64,000 nt of DNA from Lumbricus rubellus (lineage: Eukaryota; Annelida; Clitellata; Crassiclitellata; Lumbricidae). This document shows positions 47,343 to 59,210 of this stretch, one piece after another. The notes below the pieces were generated by a model. The model ran no database searches, was not told the DNA's origin, and worked only from the letters and a program-made list of their open reading frames with translations. Every line of letters starts with the position of its first letter. Position 1 is the stretch's first letter. The stretch spans positions 11,465,690 to 11,529,689 of the forward strand of contig OX243819.1 of the NCBI GenBank assembly GCA_945859605.1, in the 5' to 3' direction. Made by a program: the position numbers and the translations under genes.

Positions 47343-50300
47343 ATGAATCGTTTATTCGGAAGGGCAAAGCCGACTCAGCCTGCACCTAATTTGACTGACT
47401 GCATAGCCAGCGTAACGTATTCTCAATTCAATTATTCCAATATTAAATTAGTGAGAAATCATTTTAACGGTGTTTTGACGATGGTCATTTCTATTCTGGG
47501 TGCATTCCGAGTTGGGATATGTCAATAAACGACTGATTGATTGAAGAGAACACTATGGACTCCACTCCTCTGAACCCGCTATGAATTTATTTACAAACAA
47601 ACAAACCAGTACTTAAGATCAACCGCTCAAACTATTTTACCTTATACTAACAATCTAGATACCACCCCGAAGCTCTGACCTTTAGTTATTATGAATTGCT
47701 GCCTTAGTTACGGCATTTACCTTGACCATTCTACAATTTCGCCTTTTCCAATTTCTGCACACATGCTTTAATTCTAAACAGAAAACATCACCGTTTTCTA
47801 AGAATTCAAGTTAAGCAATTATGAACATGGGGATTACGTTGATGAGCCACAAGCCCACAATCTGTGGAATACCAGTCCACCTATACTAATTCTGCCGGTC
47901 ATACTTGAAGGGTTGGTTAATATTTAGTACCATTACAATTTCAGAGGTCAAAGCTCTTACAGTTTTTATTATATAGTTACCGCTGTGTTTTTTGTTTAGG
48001 TTGATGGCCGTGGCGAATCTATCGACAAGAAGATTGCTCGGCTTGATCAAGAGCTGGCCAAGTACAAGGATCAAATGAAGAAAATGAGGGATGGCCCATC
48101 AAAGGTTGTTTTCTTCTTCAAAGCCATATCTTTACTGTCTTTACATATTATGTCAAAATTATATGTGTAGTTATTATGAATTTATAGTATTTTTCCTAAC
48201 GGTGTTACTTGTAATGTAGGTATGTAACATATTTGTTAATTACGTCTGACATAGATATTGTTATTGATAAGCAGATTTTTGTGACCTGCAGAATTAAAAT
48301 GCAGGATCAGAGATATCAACCTCATAATATTCTACCAGTAATGACTTTGTTGATAAATTAGCAGAAAAACGAATACAAGATACTTGTGTAGGTCTACTGA
48401 ACAAAGCATTAATTGTTTTGAAACTAGTTTGAAACAATGTCTGATGTAATTTAACCTGCATTTTAGGTATGTTGTTTAACACATTCGCTGCCACGTACGT
48501 ATATATACGTACTTCATTAAGCGCACGGCAAGTGCCACGTACGTATATATACGTACTTCAGTAGACGCAATACAACGGTTATCTGGCACACCGCGACGTC
48601 AAATTGTGTTTGTTTTGGCACACTAGAAACGTAATTGGAGTGGAGTATGACTAAAAAAGTTTTATGGTAATGGAATTTTTCAGGTTTTATGCTATATTAG
48701 CCTACACCTATATTTTTTGGGTGAAATACTATATTTTTCGAAAGATCTTGTTGGTCTAGGTCTAATAAATAATAATAAATAAATAAATAATAGGCCTAAA
48801 TAATAATAAATAATAAATAAATAATAATGAATAATAAATAAAAAATAAATAATAAATAAAAATAAAAATAAAAAATAAATAAATAATAAATAATAAATAA
48901 ATAATAATAAATAAATAATAAATAAATGATAAATAATAAATAAATAATAATGAATAATAAATAATAAATAATAATTAATAAATAAATAAATAAAACTAAA
49001 TAAATAATAAATAAATAATTTTTTAACCCTCATTTCACATATACATTGGCACACGCGTCTGTTAACATCTCACCCTGTTACGGCAGCGAATGTGTTAATG
49101 TAGTGCGGTTCATCGTGAAATTACTTGATACAAATAATATGAATGTGTGAGGTAAGATCTATATCTATAGTGTCATAGTATAATCAATGCTAAGTTGATT
49201 ACTAGCATGTGTTGTTAGCAGATTTGACAACAGACTCTTTCATTTTTTCATCTCTGCATGCATATTGAATGTCCTGGTCATTGTTTTGCTCTTCTGTTTG
49301 TTAAATTAATTTGAAATATGGTTTGAATTTGTAGAACATGGTCAAGCAGAAGGCTATGAGGGTGCTGAAACAGAAAAAAATGTAAGACTTCCTGTGTCTT
49401 GCGTTTTGGCGAATTGACCTTCTCTTCAGGTCGTGCGACCTGAGACTTGCAAACAAACAGTTGCACTGCAGGCTTTACGAAAGACTTGCCTTTTCTTGCG
49501 AATCATTTTTCAATTTTAAATGGTTACACACAATTTAGCTGTTGAGCATCAACTTTCTTGGTTCATGCAATAACTGTATAGTGTATACCTTGTTGCAAAA
49601 GATCCTGAATGGTTTGTTGATTGTCAATGTTCATTCATTTGGTGAATTTGTATAATGCCTCTTCAAAATATCTACTCATTGGTACTGCGCTCATCATCAT
49701 CATCATCATCAATATCATTGGGCTCAATGCCCGTAAGAGTCTGACGCCACTCTCTGTCTGAGTCTGTCTCGTGTCATACTGCCCAGCTTCAACCGGTCTG
49801 ATCAACAGGTCTGCTCCATACCATAAACAACTTGGAGCAGCTAGACCACCTTCAATGTCTGATTGAAGAGAATTGTGGGAAAGAGGCATGAAGGACAACG
49901 TGGGTCAATGCCCGTATGTGTCCCACGCTCTCCCCCCGACTCTCTCCACTGGTCTGTCCTAACCGGCCATTGCATATAATAATATGTTAAACGCCATTTC
50001 AATGACTGGGAGCATTTATAAAAATAAATGCAAAACAGCTGATAGCAGGAATGTAGTTTATCGTTGTAAAAATGCCATTAAGCAATAACGTAATCCTATT
50101 TAGTAATGTGATATTTTATGGTGGTGTGCGTATTGAAACTGTTGCAAGGTATGAACAACAACGTGACAACCTTATGCAGCAGTCGTTCAACATGGAGCAG
50201 ACAAATTACGGCATTCAGTCGCTAAAAGATACGAAAACGTGTGTAAGTGGGATTTCGTGAAAGTAGTGCAGAATAAATATATAATTAAAGATGTTTCAAA

Positions 50301-52090
50301 TCCGTTTTTCAGTCTGTTTTTATATGTAACATTGATGTTGGTGTTAAACTTGATTCTGCTGACCAAAGAGAAATGCCTGACACGTGCCAGGCTTCCTCTC
50401 TACTGATATTTCTAGTTTAAATTAAATCTCTTGTAGAAGAGTACATGACCAATTGAGTAAGCATAGCATTTTGGAGTGTGAAGAGTGAGCAGGTGAAAAT
50501 ATATATTACCGTCTAAACTCTCAGCTTTGTTTTTTAGAATGGATTCTAGGTTATGTTATCCAGAATCATAAACAATTTTAAACATAGAGTAGAAAACTAA
50601 CCACTTGAGTTTATGAAGCAATTTTCAATTGGAGACAGAAATAGTTGCATTTGTAAATTTAATAAATCATCTGTAAAATTTACAATATCGCTTTGAAATA
50701 ATGCATTTTAAAATAATTTCTTTCTAATCAAACTCAATTTCGCTGTAATCTGAGCACAATGTTTTTTTAATGTGGCTCTTGTGATAAAATCTGAATCTTT
50801 TAACAATGCCGCTGTTTATGCTGTCAGGTTGATGCGATGAAAGTCAGTGTCAAGGAGTTTAAGAAGGAGTACAAGAAGGTGAACATCGACCAGATCGAGG
50901 TAAGGGTCATCTTGATGGAGTGGAGTAGAAAGGCCTTTTCCAGTTCACTGTTCATTGCTTTGCAAACTGATGTACCATAATAATTATTATCTAGTTGCAA
51001 ATGATGTTTAACATCATATAGGCTGGTGCAGAGAAGAGTTTTTGTGAGGAATCTATAAATGTGGTATATATTGAAGTCAATTCAGATAAAAAAATTATCA
51101 TAAATTAAGTGTCTTGACGCATGCATTCACGCATACGCGTGCACACACACACATGTGCACTCTATCTCCTTCTGTTTGCTCTACAATTATTATGTCTTCC
51201 TTCTCTATTAAAACCTGCTTCATCTTGCAGGGCGTATTGAACTGGGAGTGCTTCTGAATGGTTCATCCTGTAGAGATAAGTACTTTCTAAATGCCTTAGT
51301 GCAATACTGTCCCCATTTTACATCAGAACTAGTGCTGACAAAAACTACACATATAATTTTGACATAATATGTAAAGACAGTAAAGATATGGCTTTGAAGA
51401 AGAAAACAACCTTTGAATCTTGTTTATCAATTCTCTATTCTGGTAGTTGATTTCAAATGCTGCTGTGTTATTAACAGAGATGTATACATGTAATAATAAT
51501 CGAGCGGTTATTCATGTTATCGTACAGGATCTGCAAGACACACTCGAGGATCTGACGGAGCAGTGTAGTGAAATTCAGGAGGTGATGGGTCGGAGTTACG
51601 GAATGCCGGAAATAGACGACGATGAACTGGATGCGGAGCTTGAGGCGCTTGGAGACGAGATCGCCCTTGACGACGACACGTCGTATCTCGACGAAGCATC
51701 GAAAGCGCCAAACGCCCCAACAGGGGTGCCAGGCGCCGACAGCGTCACAAACAAGGTATCGGTGGTTCACAGTACTTAGGATTTTACAGCTTCATCATTA
51801 TTAAGTTCCTGCACTAAATTATTAAACACGTGTCAACCATATCAGATTATTGTTTTACTGATTAATGTTTTAAGCGCCTATGTTAGCTTTTTGCAGCAAT
51901 GTGACTTTTCTGGCTTTACCGCTGTAGAAATCTTGAGTTTTGATTCTCTCCATGCATAGCTCTTGAGCTTTGTATATTCCCGAATATGTTTGTTGGCCAG
52001 CGAAACATAACATGGATTATATAATTATGTTTGTTTTTGTAGGATGGAGTTGCGGTTGACGAATTTGGTTTGCCAAAGATCGCAGCCTAA
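47343..52090 (+). CDS. CHMP5: Charged multivesicular body protein 5 (ESCRT-III)
   Basis: Seven coding exons: 47343-47411, 48000-48104, 49335-49381, 50149-50242, 50828-50899, 51528-51755, 52043-52090. All phases agree, giving 220 aa against 219 in human. Diagnostic stretches are [50 protein letters not shown] and the acidic tail [10 protein letters not shown]...[13 protein letters not shown]5 is a late-acting ESCRT-III subunit that binds LIP5/VTA1 to regulate VPS4 in multivesicular body sorting. The basic N-terminal helices and acidic autoinhibitory C-terminus are intact. Poly(A) signals AATAAA are at 52287 and 52747. A 74-bp inverted repeat covers the donor of exon 2. Confidence 0.97.
48099..48172 (+). 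repeat. Left arm of 74-bp perfect inverted repeat, CHMP5 exon 2/intron 2
   Basis: Begins TCAAAGGTTGTTTTCTTCTT. Covers the last 6 nt of exon 2 and the GT donor at 48105. The perfect inverted copy is at 51343-51416. Confidence 0.97.
48476..49098. mobile_element. piggyBac-like non-autonomous element (623 bp) in CHMP5 intron 2
   Basis: TTAA (48476-48479) + CACATTCGCTGCC ... GGCAGCGAATGTG + TTAA (49095-49098): perfect 13-bp TIRs and a TTAA duplication. Just inside the left end are two copies of CACGTACGTATATATACGTA (48492 and 48537), candidate subterminal binding repeats. The middle is an AATAA low-complexity tract (48765-49020). Confidence 0.85.
49687..49960. repeat. Dispersed repeat with (CAT)n end
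   Basis: CATCATCATCATCATCATCA followed by ATATCATTGGGCTCAATGCC and a unique-looking body, as in non-LTR or SINE tails read on the minus strand. The family was not identified. Confidence 0.4.
51343..51416 (-). repeat. Right arm of the CHMP5 74-bp inverted repeat, intron 5
   Basis: Exact reverse complement of 48099-48172, 111 bp before CHMP5 exon 6. The pair therefore brackets exons 3-5. Confidence 0.97.
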
Positions 52091-53399
52091 CAGATGTCGC
52101 CAACGCCATGTTGATGTCTGTACTTACGAACTAAGAAAACTATTTGCATGCATTATATTGTTCGCATACATACTGTCATAGTGCATGTACAAATACTATG
52201 TAGTATGTATTGGACAATATATGCATTTTGTACATGAATATCTATAGTAAATACTGTTTTAATGTGAAGAGTACCATAATTTTAAAAATAAAATTATGTG
52301 TATGCATATATATATTATATACCTACATATATTTATGTATATATATAATATATATGTATGTATTTGGGTGTTTTGTATATGTATGTATTGTACATACAGA
52401 GAAATGTATGTGTATGTATGACGACTGACTCAAAGGTTGCTTATGATAGTTAACTATGTTTTGGTATCAGCTTAATCGCCATCAGCCTTGAAACTTTTAA
52501 AATACGTTGTGCTTATTAACTAATAATAATTCTAAACTAATATTTATTACTTCCAACCAAACCACATGTAAACATCACATTTGTGTTATTAACACCTAAT
52601 CTCAAGTTTTGTTGAATCTGTTGATAAGTAGGACTTTTTTGATTGTAAAAGCTGTATGACTAATTAAAAATGAAAGTGAACTTTAATAATAGGTTTTTGT
52701 TAACATGTGATTTGTAAAAATGAATAATTTCTGCCATTCGAAGAGTAATAAAACTGTTTATTTTTCTTGATTTATCGTAATAAATGAATCTACGACGGTG
52801 CTTCTGTCTTTAGATAACAATTGCATTTATGACTTTAATGACGAGAGTATCCTGAAAGTGGCTGGGAAACCAATGCATTTCATTGTTGATGTGGTGAAGT
52901 TCTGAGTGGTTTTCAGTTAAGACCTATAATATGTCATGTGTACTGGTGCTACAAAGTAGGACATTTGGTGCCTGCAGTAAAGTTCTAAAAATAATTTTCT
53001 TTTGCTTCCTGCTGACTAATCTCTTAATGATAAATCCCAACATGGTCGTTTTTTAGATCTATCATTCGTTCAACTTGTTGTGGTTTTCCTCTGTGGCTCA
53101 TAAAAACCGACTGTTGTATTGTATACGACCGTTTATAAGGCGCTTCTCTCTGCAGAATCCTTTCTGAAGCGTTCCCAATGCGATTGACCCTGAGAGAAAA
53201 GGTAGGATTTGAGGCAGGAGAAAGATGAGGAAAGACTTACGAGAGAGAAAGGTGGGGCAAACTGGTGGTGGTCTCGAACTGCCGCAGCCCAGTCTTGTAC
53301 ATGCCTTTGCTTCTGTCGACCTTTGCTGTGGAGTGGCCTCCCAGCCCTCCCTGCTATAACTCGCAGATTCACCAAATGAATTTCTATAATAGTTAATCT
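52091..53399. other. CHMP5 3' UTR and spacer
   Basis: AT-rich 3' UTR with two AATAAA signals, then spacer. A copy of the dispersed CGCTCCCAG-type repeat is at about 53110-53310. No other gene was recognised. Confidence 0.6.
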
Positions 53400-54040
53400 G
53401 TGTAATAAACTACAGGTATATGATGTCACAATGGGCATAGTTTGTATTATCAAAATGATTTTCTATAAATCATAAATGGTAGATTTGTATCATAATCGAA
53501 GTGACGTCACAAATTAATAGACCTTCGTTAATATTCTCAAAATGAACTTCTATAATAGTAGCCTAGATCTGCATCATAATCTATAAATTCTATATGACGT
53601 GACAATGGGCATAGTTCTATATTCCCAAAATGAAATTCTATTATGGCAAATTTATATCGTGATCAGTGACGTCACAATAGGCCAAGTTTTGTGTTCTCAA
53701 ACTGAACTTGTATAGTCTAGGCCTAATAATAAATTATTTGTATTACTGTGATGTCACAATTGGACTAGTCTCATATTCCCAAAATTAACTCTTATAATGA
53801 TAGATCTGTATCACAATCGAAGTTTCGTCACATTAGGGATGATTAGGCGCCTAGTTTCATGCTCTCAAAATTAATGATCATTTATAATAGCAGATCTGCA
53901 TCATAACCGAAATGACGTCACAATAACCTAGTTTTATATTCTCAAAATAATTATAGTTGATTTTTACTATAATCAGAGAGAGTTAAGAGATAATACAATA
54001 GGTCTAGTTTGCATTCTCAAAATGAACATGTATATATATA
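53400..54040. repeat. Tandem repeat, about 80-90 bp units with CRE-like TGACGTCA
   Basis: About seven diverged units, each including TATTCTCAAAATGAACTTCT, then ATCATAATCGAAGTGACGTC and ACAAT. TGACGTCA or a one-base variant recurs in most units. The array resumes at 59396-59660. Confidence 0.85.
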
Positions 54041-54092
54041 TAATATTACTAGCTGAACCCGGCCACGCGTTGCTGTGGCTGAAAAGAGGCTC

Positions 54093-54480
54093 CCCCTTCC
54101 CCTTCCCCCTCCCCCTCCCCTCCTCCTCCCCTCCCCTCCCCTTCCCCCTCCCCCTCCCCCTCCCCCCCCCCCTCCCCCTCCCCCTCCCCCTCCCCCTCCC
54201 CCTCCCCCCCCCCCTCCCCCTCCCCCTCCCCCCCCCCCCCCCCCTCCCCTCCCCTCCTTTTTCCTTCTCCCCTTCCCCTCCCCTCCCCTCCCCTCCCCCT
54301 CCCCCTCCCCCTCCCCCTCTCCCTCCCCCTCCCCTCCCTCTCCCCCTCCCTCTCCCCCTCCCTTCCCTTTCCCCCTCCCCCTCCTCCCTCTCCCTCTCCC
54401 TCCTCTTCCCCTCTCCCTTCCCCTCCGTCCCCCTCCCCTTCCCCCTCCCCTTGACCTCCACCTCCCCTCCCCCTCCGCTC
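54093..54480. repeat. (CCCCTC)n pyrimidine tract
   Basis: Nearly 390 bp of C/T-only sequence on the plus strand. The Pro/Leu- and Gly/Arg-rich ORFs here are artefacts. Long homopyrimidine tracts of this kind can adopt triplex or i-motif structures. Confidence 0.95.
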
Positions 54481-54731
54481 CCTCCCCACCGTCTTTGTCC
54501 CACTCCTTTCCTCCGTCGCAGCGTCCATTCCAAGCCCAAAGGCCGCTTTGTGAAAAGGCCTAAAAGCGGCCTCTTTGGAAAATTAATCGCGACTCGCTTA
54601 TGACGTCATAGCACGCCACCTCATTGATGTTTCGTTGCTGTGTTTGGAGACGGCGTTTATGAAATCTCTGCAGCCGTGTGGGACGTGTTTAGTTTGCAAA
54701 TGGCGGACGAACGGATTGCAAAGTTGCAAAG

Positions 54732-54876
54732 TGTTAGAAAAACGACAGTAGGCCATTAGTTATCAGACGATCCCTCTATGTTGGTCACGTGACTACTCTG
54801 TTGAGCGTGCCTCTCGCCATGTTGTTAGACATTTTGTTTGTTTGATTGGTTTGCTGGAAATTATATTCTGCTATCA
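54732..54876 (+). repeat. 5' LTR of copia element
   Basis: 145 bp, TGTTAGAAAA...CTATCA. It contains GGTCACGTGACT, an E-box palindrome. Confidence 0.96.
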
Positions 54877-55066
54877 GGTTATGGGCCCAGCTACCGGCCA
54901 GTTACCAAGTAATGCTTAAAAGTTCAGAAATAAGACAGTGACTCGGAATATGCGACTTTGTAGGTTTTAAAAGTAATCGGAACGTTTCGATAGTAAACCT
55001 ATGTTTGAGCGTTGGTAAAAATCGCTAACAAGTCGCGTGAGTCAGCTTGTCAAGAAAAAGCACAAA

Positions 55067-58000
55067 ATGGCGGAATCAAACGAAACAAAGTTTACGATAA
55101 CAAAATTGAACAACAGCAATTATCAAGTCTGGAAATTCAAGGTAAAAATGTTATTAATTAAAGACGATTTATGGACAGTTGTGAATGACGACACACCTGA
55201 CCCAATTCCAGACGGTTGGCAAAGAAAGAACGAGAAGGCGCAATGCACAATATCATTATCAGTTGAAGATAATCAGTTAATACACATTTGCAATTGTAAC
55301 AATGCAAAGGAAATGTGGCGGGAGTTACAAAAGGTGCATGAAAGATCTAATCTGAGCAGTAAAATGTATCTGCGCAAAAAGCTATACAAGATAAAGCTAC
55401 AGATTAATCAGAACATGCAGGAATACATAAGTGCAGCCTTGCAACTCGTTGAGCAATTGCGCGGTGTTGGTGAAGAAGTTACTGATCAACAGGTGGCGAC
55501 TCTATTGCTCTGTGGTTTACCAGATGAGTACGAAACATTGATAACAGCTTTAGAAGCCAGAGAGGAAGATGAGCTTACTCTAGAATATGTTAAAAACAAG
55601 CTTGTTGATGCATACAAGCGCAAGAAAGATTCAGAAAATGATTCAACAGAAGCAAAAGATGAATCAGCAATGTACTCAAGCAATACGAGACCCAGTAATC
55701 TCACTAACTATCGTCATGATAAACAGCATAAAGACAGAGAAACAAGAACTTGTTTCATATGCAAAAAGGCAGGTCATTTAAAAGTGGATTGTAGAGTATG
55801 GAAGGCAAGAATGGAGCAAGAAAATAAACAGCCAAAATTAAAACACAAAGCCAAAAATGTTGTAACAGAAAGATTGAGTGATCCAGGCAACGATGACACT
55901 AATCACAGCAGTTTTACAATTGGCATTGGTCAGAGAACAAGTGACTGGTTTATAGACTCCGGAGCCACAACCCATATGACAAACAATCTGAATTTCTTTA
56001 CAGAACTGGACCAAACGAAGTCTGACAAAATTTACATTGCTAATGGAACATGTCTAATTGCAGATGGAATTGGAAATGGTTTTCTGGAATGCATTTTAGA
56101 CAATGGCACAGTGAATAGAATTAAAGTCACAAATGTTCTATATTCACAAGGATTAACAGGAAGTTTGTTATCAGTGAAGCAACTGGCAAGCAAAGGAAAG
56201 GAAATTGAATTTTCGGGTAACCAGTGTTCGATAAAATACAATGGAAAGTTGTTGGCTGTGGGAAAATCTGAAAACAATTTATACAAGTTGTCATGCAAGA
56301 ATATTCCTGAAGTTGCAAACATGGCCAAGTTCGAAACTAAACATGAAAATTGTATTCATGTGTGGCACAGACGTTTAGGGCATAGAGATCCGAACGCTGT
56401 TAAAGATATTAACAAGCAAGGAATTGCCACAGGAATTCAAATCAAAGAATGTAATGTAAAGATTAAATGTGAACATTGCATTAAAGGAAAAGCCACACAG
56501 AAACCATATCCTGAAGCCAGTACACATCGCACAAAACATCCGTTGGACTTGATCCACAGTGATGTTTGTGGTCCAATGAAAACAATGTCATCAGGAGGAA
56601 GCAAATATCTTGTGACATTTATCGATGATTTTTCACGATATACAAAATGTTATCTTATTCAAAGGAAGGATGAAGTATTCGGGAAATTTCAAGAATTCAT
56701 TGCAGAAGTCAGTAATAAGTTTCAAAGAAAACCGAAAATTCTAAGGTCAGACAATGGTGGTGAATACACTGGAAATAAGCTGAGAAACTATCTGAAGCAG
56801 GAAGGAATTCAACTTCAGACAAGTGTACCATACTCACCATCTCAAAACGGAGTAGCTGAAAGAAAGAATCGATCAATAATCGAAATGGCAAAATGTATGC
56901 TACTCGATGCAGCACTACCGCTGAAGTACTGGGGAGAAGCAGTTATGACAGCAGTGTACTTGCAAAACAGACTGCCAACAAAGGCAACAGATAAAACACC
57001 TTTTGAATTGTGGAATGGAGAAAAGCCAGATCTTTCACATATCAGAATATTTGGATGCAAGGCATTTGCATACATTCCAAAAGAGAAAAGAACTAAATTC
57101 GATGATCGAGCAATCGAAGCAATCCTAGTAGGATACAGTGAACAATCAAAAGGATACAGGTTGCTGTTGAAAGATTCAAACAGAATCATAATCAGTCGCA
57201 GTGTAACATTTGATGAACATGAATCAGATGGAATGACAATTACAGAAGTAATGATAAATCCAGAGAACACAGAATTAAAATCAGAGCCTGTTAAAAATGA
57301 AAATGAAGTCAAAACTCAGATGCCTACAGAAAATATTGATCAAGTCAATGAAGATGACAAAAATGAAACAGTTGACGCTGAAATAACAGATGAAAATGTT
57401 GTTCAACCCAGAAGATCTACCGGAAGTAACAAAGGCATACCAGCAGAAAGACTATCATTAATGGTTCAAAATGAAATTAGAAAGGAACCTTCATCATGGA
57501 ATAAAATGAAAATGTTAACAGAAAATGAACAGAAAAACTGGATGAGAGCAGCAGAAGAAGAGATGAATTCACACAAGGAGAATGAAACTTGGGTATTGTG
57601 TGATCTACCAGCAGAAAAGAAGGCAATAGACTGCAAATGGGTGTTTAAGTTGAAACACGATGCCGAAGGAAATGTAAGACATAAAGCACGTCTTGTAGCT
57701 AAAGGTTTCTCTCAGAAATTTGGTGAGGACTATGAAGATACGTTCGCACCAGTAGCCAGACATACAACTTTAAGAACATTGTTGACAGTTGCTGCATCAA
57801 AGAATTTGAAAGTGAATCATTTTGATGTTAAGACAGCTTTTCTGAATGGAGAAATCAAAGAAGAACTCTACATGAATCAACCAGAAGGTTTTACAGAAAT
57901 TGGTCAAGAGCAAAAGGTTTGCAAAATAAAGAAAGCCATTTATGGACTTAAGCAATCAGCCAGAAGTTGGAATCAGAAAATAGACTCTATTCTGAAATCA

Positions 58001-59029
58001 GATGGTTTTCAACAAAGTGAAGCTGATCTGTGTCTGTATACAAAGAAATGCAACAACGTGATTGTTTACATATTGTTATATGTTGATGATCTGCTGATCT
58101 GTGGAAATGCAGAGATGATCAAGAAAACAGCAAACATGTTAAGTCAGCAATTTGAAATCAAGGATTTGGGTGAAGTCAGTTTATACCTGGGAATTCAAAT
58201 TGAAAAGGACAAACAAGGCAATTACTTGATTTCTGAAATCAATAAAATTCAGGAAATTATTTCTGAGTTTGGTTTAACGAATGCAAATGGATGTGCAACA
58301 CCAATGCAAGTGGACTATTTAAATATAACAGGAGAAGAAAATTTGCTCAGCTCAAATGAACAATATCGACAAGCAGTGGGGGCATTGTTGTACATAGCTA
58401 CTACAACAAGACCAGATATTGCAGCTGCAGTTTCTATTTTATGTCGGAAAGTCAATTCACCACGTCAGTGTGACTGGACTGCAGTAAAAAGAGTTATCAG
58501 ATATCTCAAGGAAACAATTAACTGGAAGTTAAAGCTTGAAGCTGTTGGAGATCTGAAACTGATTGGGTATGTTGATGCAGATTGGGCAGGCGACAGATCG
58601 GATCGCAAGTCAACCAGTGGATACCTGTTTAAGCTCGGAGAAGGAGTAATTTCATGGATATCGAAGAAGCAAATATCCGTAGCTCTGTCATCTACAGAAG
58701 CTGAATATATTGCTGCTTCTTTGGCAAGTCAAGAGTTGGTTTGGTTGAGACAGTTGTTATCTGATCTACATTTACCGTGCATTGAATCAACGACGCTGTA
58801 TGAGGACAACCAAGGATGCATCAAGATTGCAAGCAATGAGAAAATCAGTGCAAGAACCAAACACATAGATGTTCGACATCATCATCTTCGAGACTTACAG
58901 TTTCGTGGGATAATTAACTTGGAGTACTGTCCTAGTGACCTAATGCTAGCAGACATTATGACCAAGCCACTTACAAGGGACAAGCTGTATAACTTAAAGG
59001 ATAAGATTGGCTTGTGCCTTGATAACTAG
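55067..59029 (+). CDS. Ty1/copia Gag-Pol polyprotein (1320 aa)
   Basis: Single uninterrupted ORF; the first ATG (MAESNETKFT) is used as the start. Order of domains: Gag (UBN2-type) about 1-200; CCHC knuckle CFICKKAGHLKVDC about 230; protease WFIDSGATTHMT about 295; GAG-pre-integrase WHRRLGH and CEHC; integrase core with HSDVCGPM, FIDDFSRY and SDNGGEYTG, then NGVAERKNRS; reverse transcriptase with CKWVFKLKHDAEGN, FDVKTAFLNGEIKEELYMNQ and the YVDD box (ILLYVDDLLICG); RNase H GYVDADWAGDRSDRKSTSGY and LSSTEAEYIAAS. All catalytic motifs appear intact. Gag and Pol are in one frame, as in animal copia elements. Confidence 0.98.
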   Translation: MAESNETKFTITKLNNSNYQVWKFKVKMLLIKDDLWTVVNDDTPDPIPDGWQRKNEKAQCTISLSVEDNQLIHICNCNNAKEMWRELQKVHERSNLSSKMYLRKKLYKIKLQINQNMQEYISAALQLVEQLRGVGEEVTDQQVATLLLCGLPDEYETLITALEAREEDELTLEYVKNKLVDAYKRKKDSENDSTEAKDESAMYSSNTRPSNLTNYRHDKQHKDRETRTCFICKKAGHLKVDCRVWKARMEQENKQPKLKHKAKNVVTERLSDPGNDDTNHSSFTIGIGQRTSDWFIDSGATTHMTNNLNFFTELDQTKSDKIYIANGTCLIADGIGNGFLECILDNGTVNRIKVTNVLYSQGLTGSLLSVKQLASKGKEIEFSGNQCSIKYNGKLLAVGKSENNLYKLSCKNIPEVANMAKFETKHENCIHVWHRRLGHRDPNAVKDINKQGIATGIQIKECNVKIKCEHCIKGKATQKPYPEASTHRTKHPLDLIHSDVCGPMKTMSSGGSKYLVTFIDDFSRYTKCYLIQRKDEVFGKFQEFIAEVSNKFQRKPKILRSDNGGEYTGNKLRNYLKQEGIQLQTSVPYSPSQNGVAERKNRSIIEMAKCMLLDAALPLKYWGEAVMTAVYLQNRLPTKATDKTPFELWNGEKPDLSHIRIFGCKAFAYIPKEKRTKFDDRAIEAILVGYSEQSKGYRLLLKDSNRIIISRSVTFDEHESDGMTITEVMINPENTELKSEPVKNENEVKTQMPTENIDQVNEDDKNETVDAEITDENVVQPRRSTGSNKGIPAERLSLMVQNEIRKEPSSWNKMKMLTENEQKNWMRAAEEEMNSHKENETWVLCDLPAEKKAIDCKWVFKLKHDAEGNVRHKARLVAKGFSQKFGEDYEDTFAPVARHTTLRTLLTVAASKNLKVNHFDVKTAFLNGEIKEELYMNQPEGFTEIGQEQKVCKIKKAIYGLKQSARSWNQKIDSILKSDGFQQSEADLCLYTKKCNNVIVYILLYVDDLLICGNAEMIKKTANMLSQQFEIKDLGEVSLYLGIQIEKDKQGNYLISEINKIQEIISEFGLTNANGCATPMQVDYLNITGEENLLSSNEQYRQAVGALLYIATTTRPDIAAAVSILCRKVNSPRQCDWTAVKRVIRYLKETINWKLKLEAVGDLKLIGYVDADWAGDRSDRKSTSGYLFKLGEGVISWISKKQISVALSSTEAEYIAASLASQELVWLRQLLSDLHLPCIESTTLYEDNQGCIKIASNEKISARTKHIDVRHHHLRDLQFRGIINLEYCPSDLMLADIMTKPLTRDKLYNLKDKIGLCLDN

Positions 59030-59065
59030 AAACTAATGTTAGATGGGGGTACTGTCGAGTGGGGG

Positions 59066-59210
59066 TGTTAGAAAAACGACAGTAGGCCATTAGTTATCAG
59101 ACGATCCCTCTATGTTGGTCACGTGACTACTCTGTTGAGCGTGCCTCTCGCCATGTTGTTAGACATTTTGTTTGTTTGATTGGTTTGCTGGAAATTATAT
59201 TCTGCTATCA
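59066..59210 (+). repeat. 3' LTR of copia element
   Basis: 145 bp, identical by eye to the 5' copy. Confidence 0.96.

Noticed and set aside
53973..54603. Pro/Leu-rich and Gly/Arg-rich ORFs of up to 193 aa
   Set aside because: They come from the C/T-only tract and carry no motif.
55037..55066. 10-codon extension of the copia polyprotein
   Set aside because: It begins with GTG; the first ATG (55067) is the credible start.
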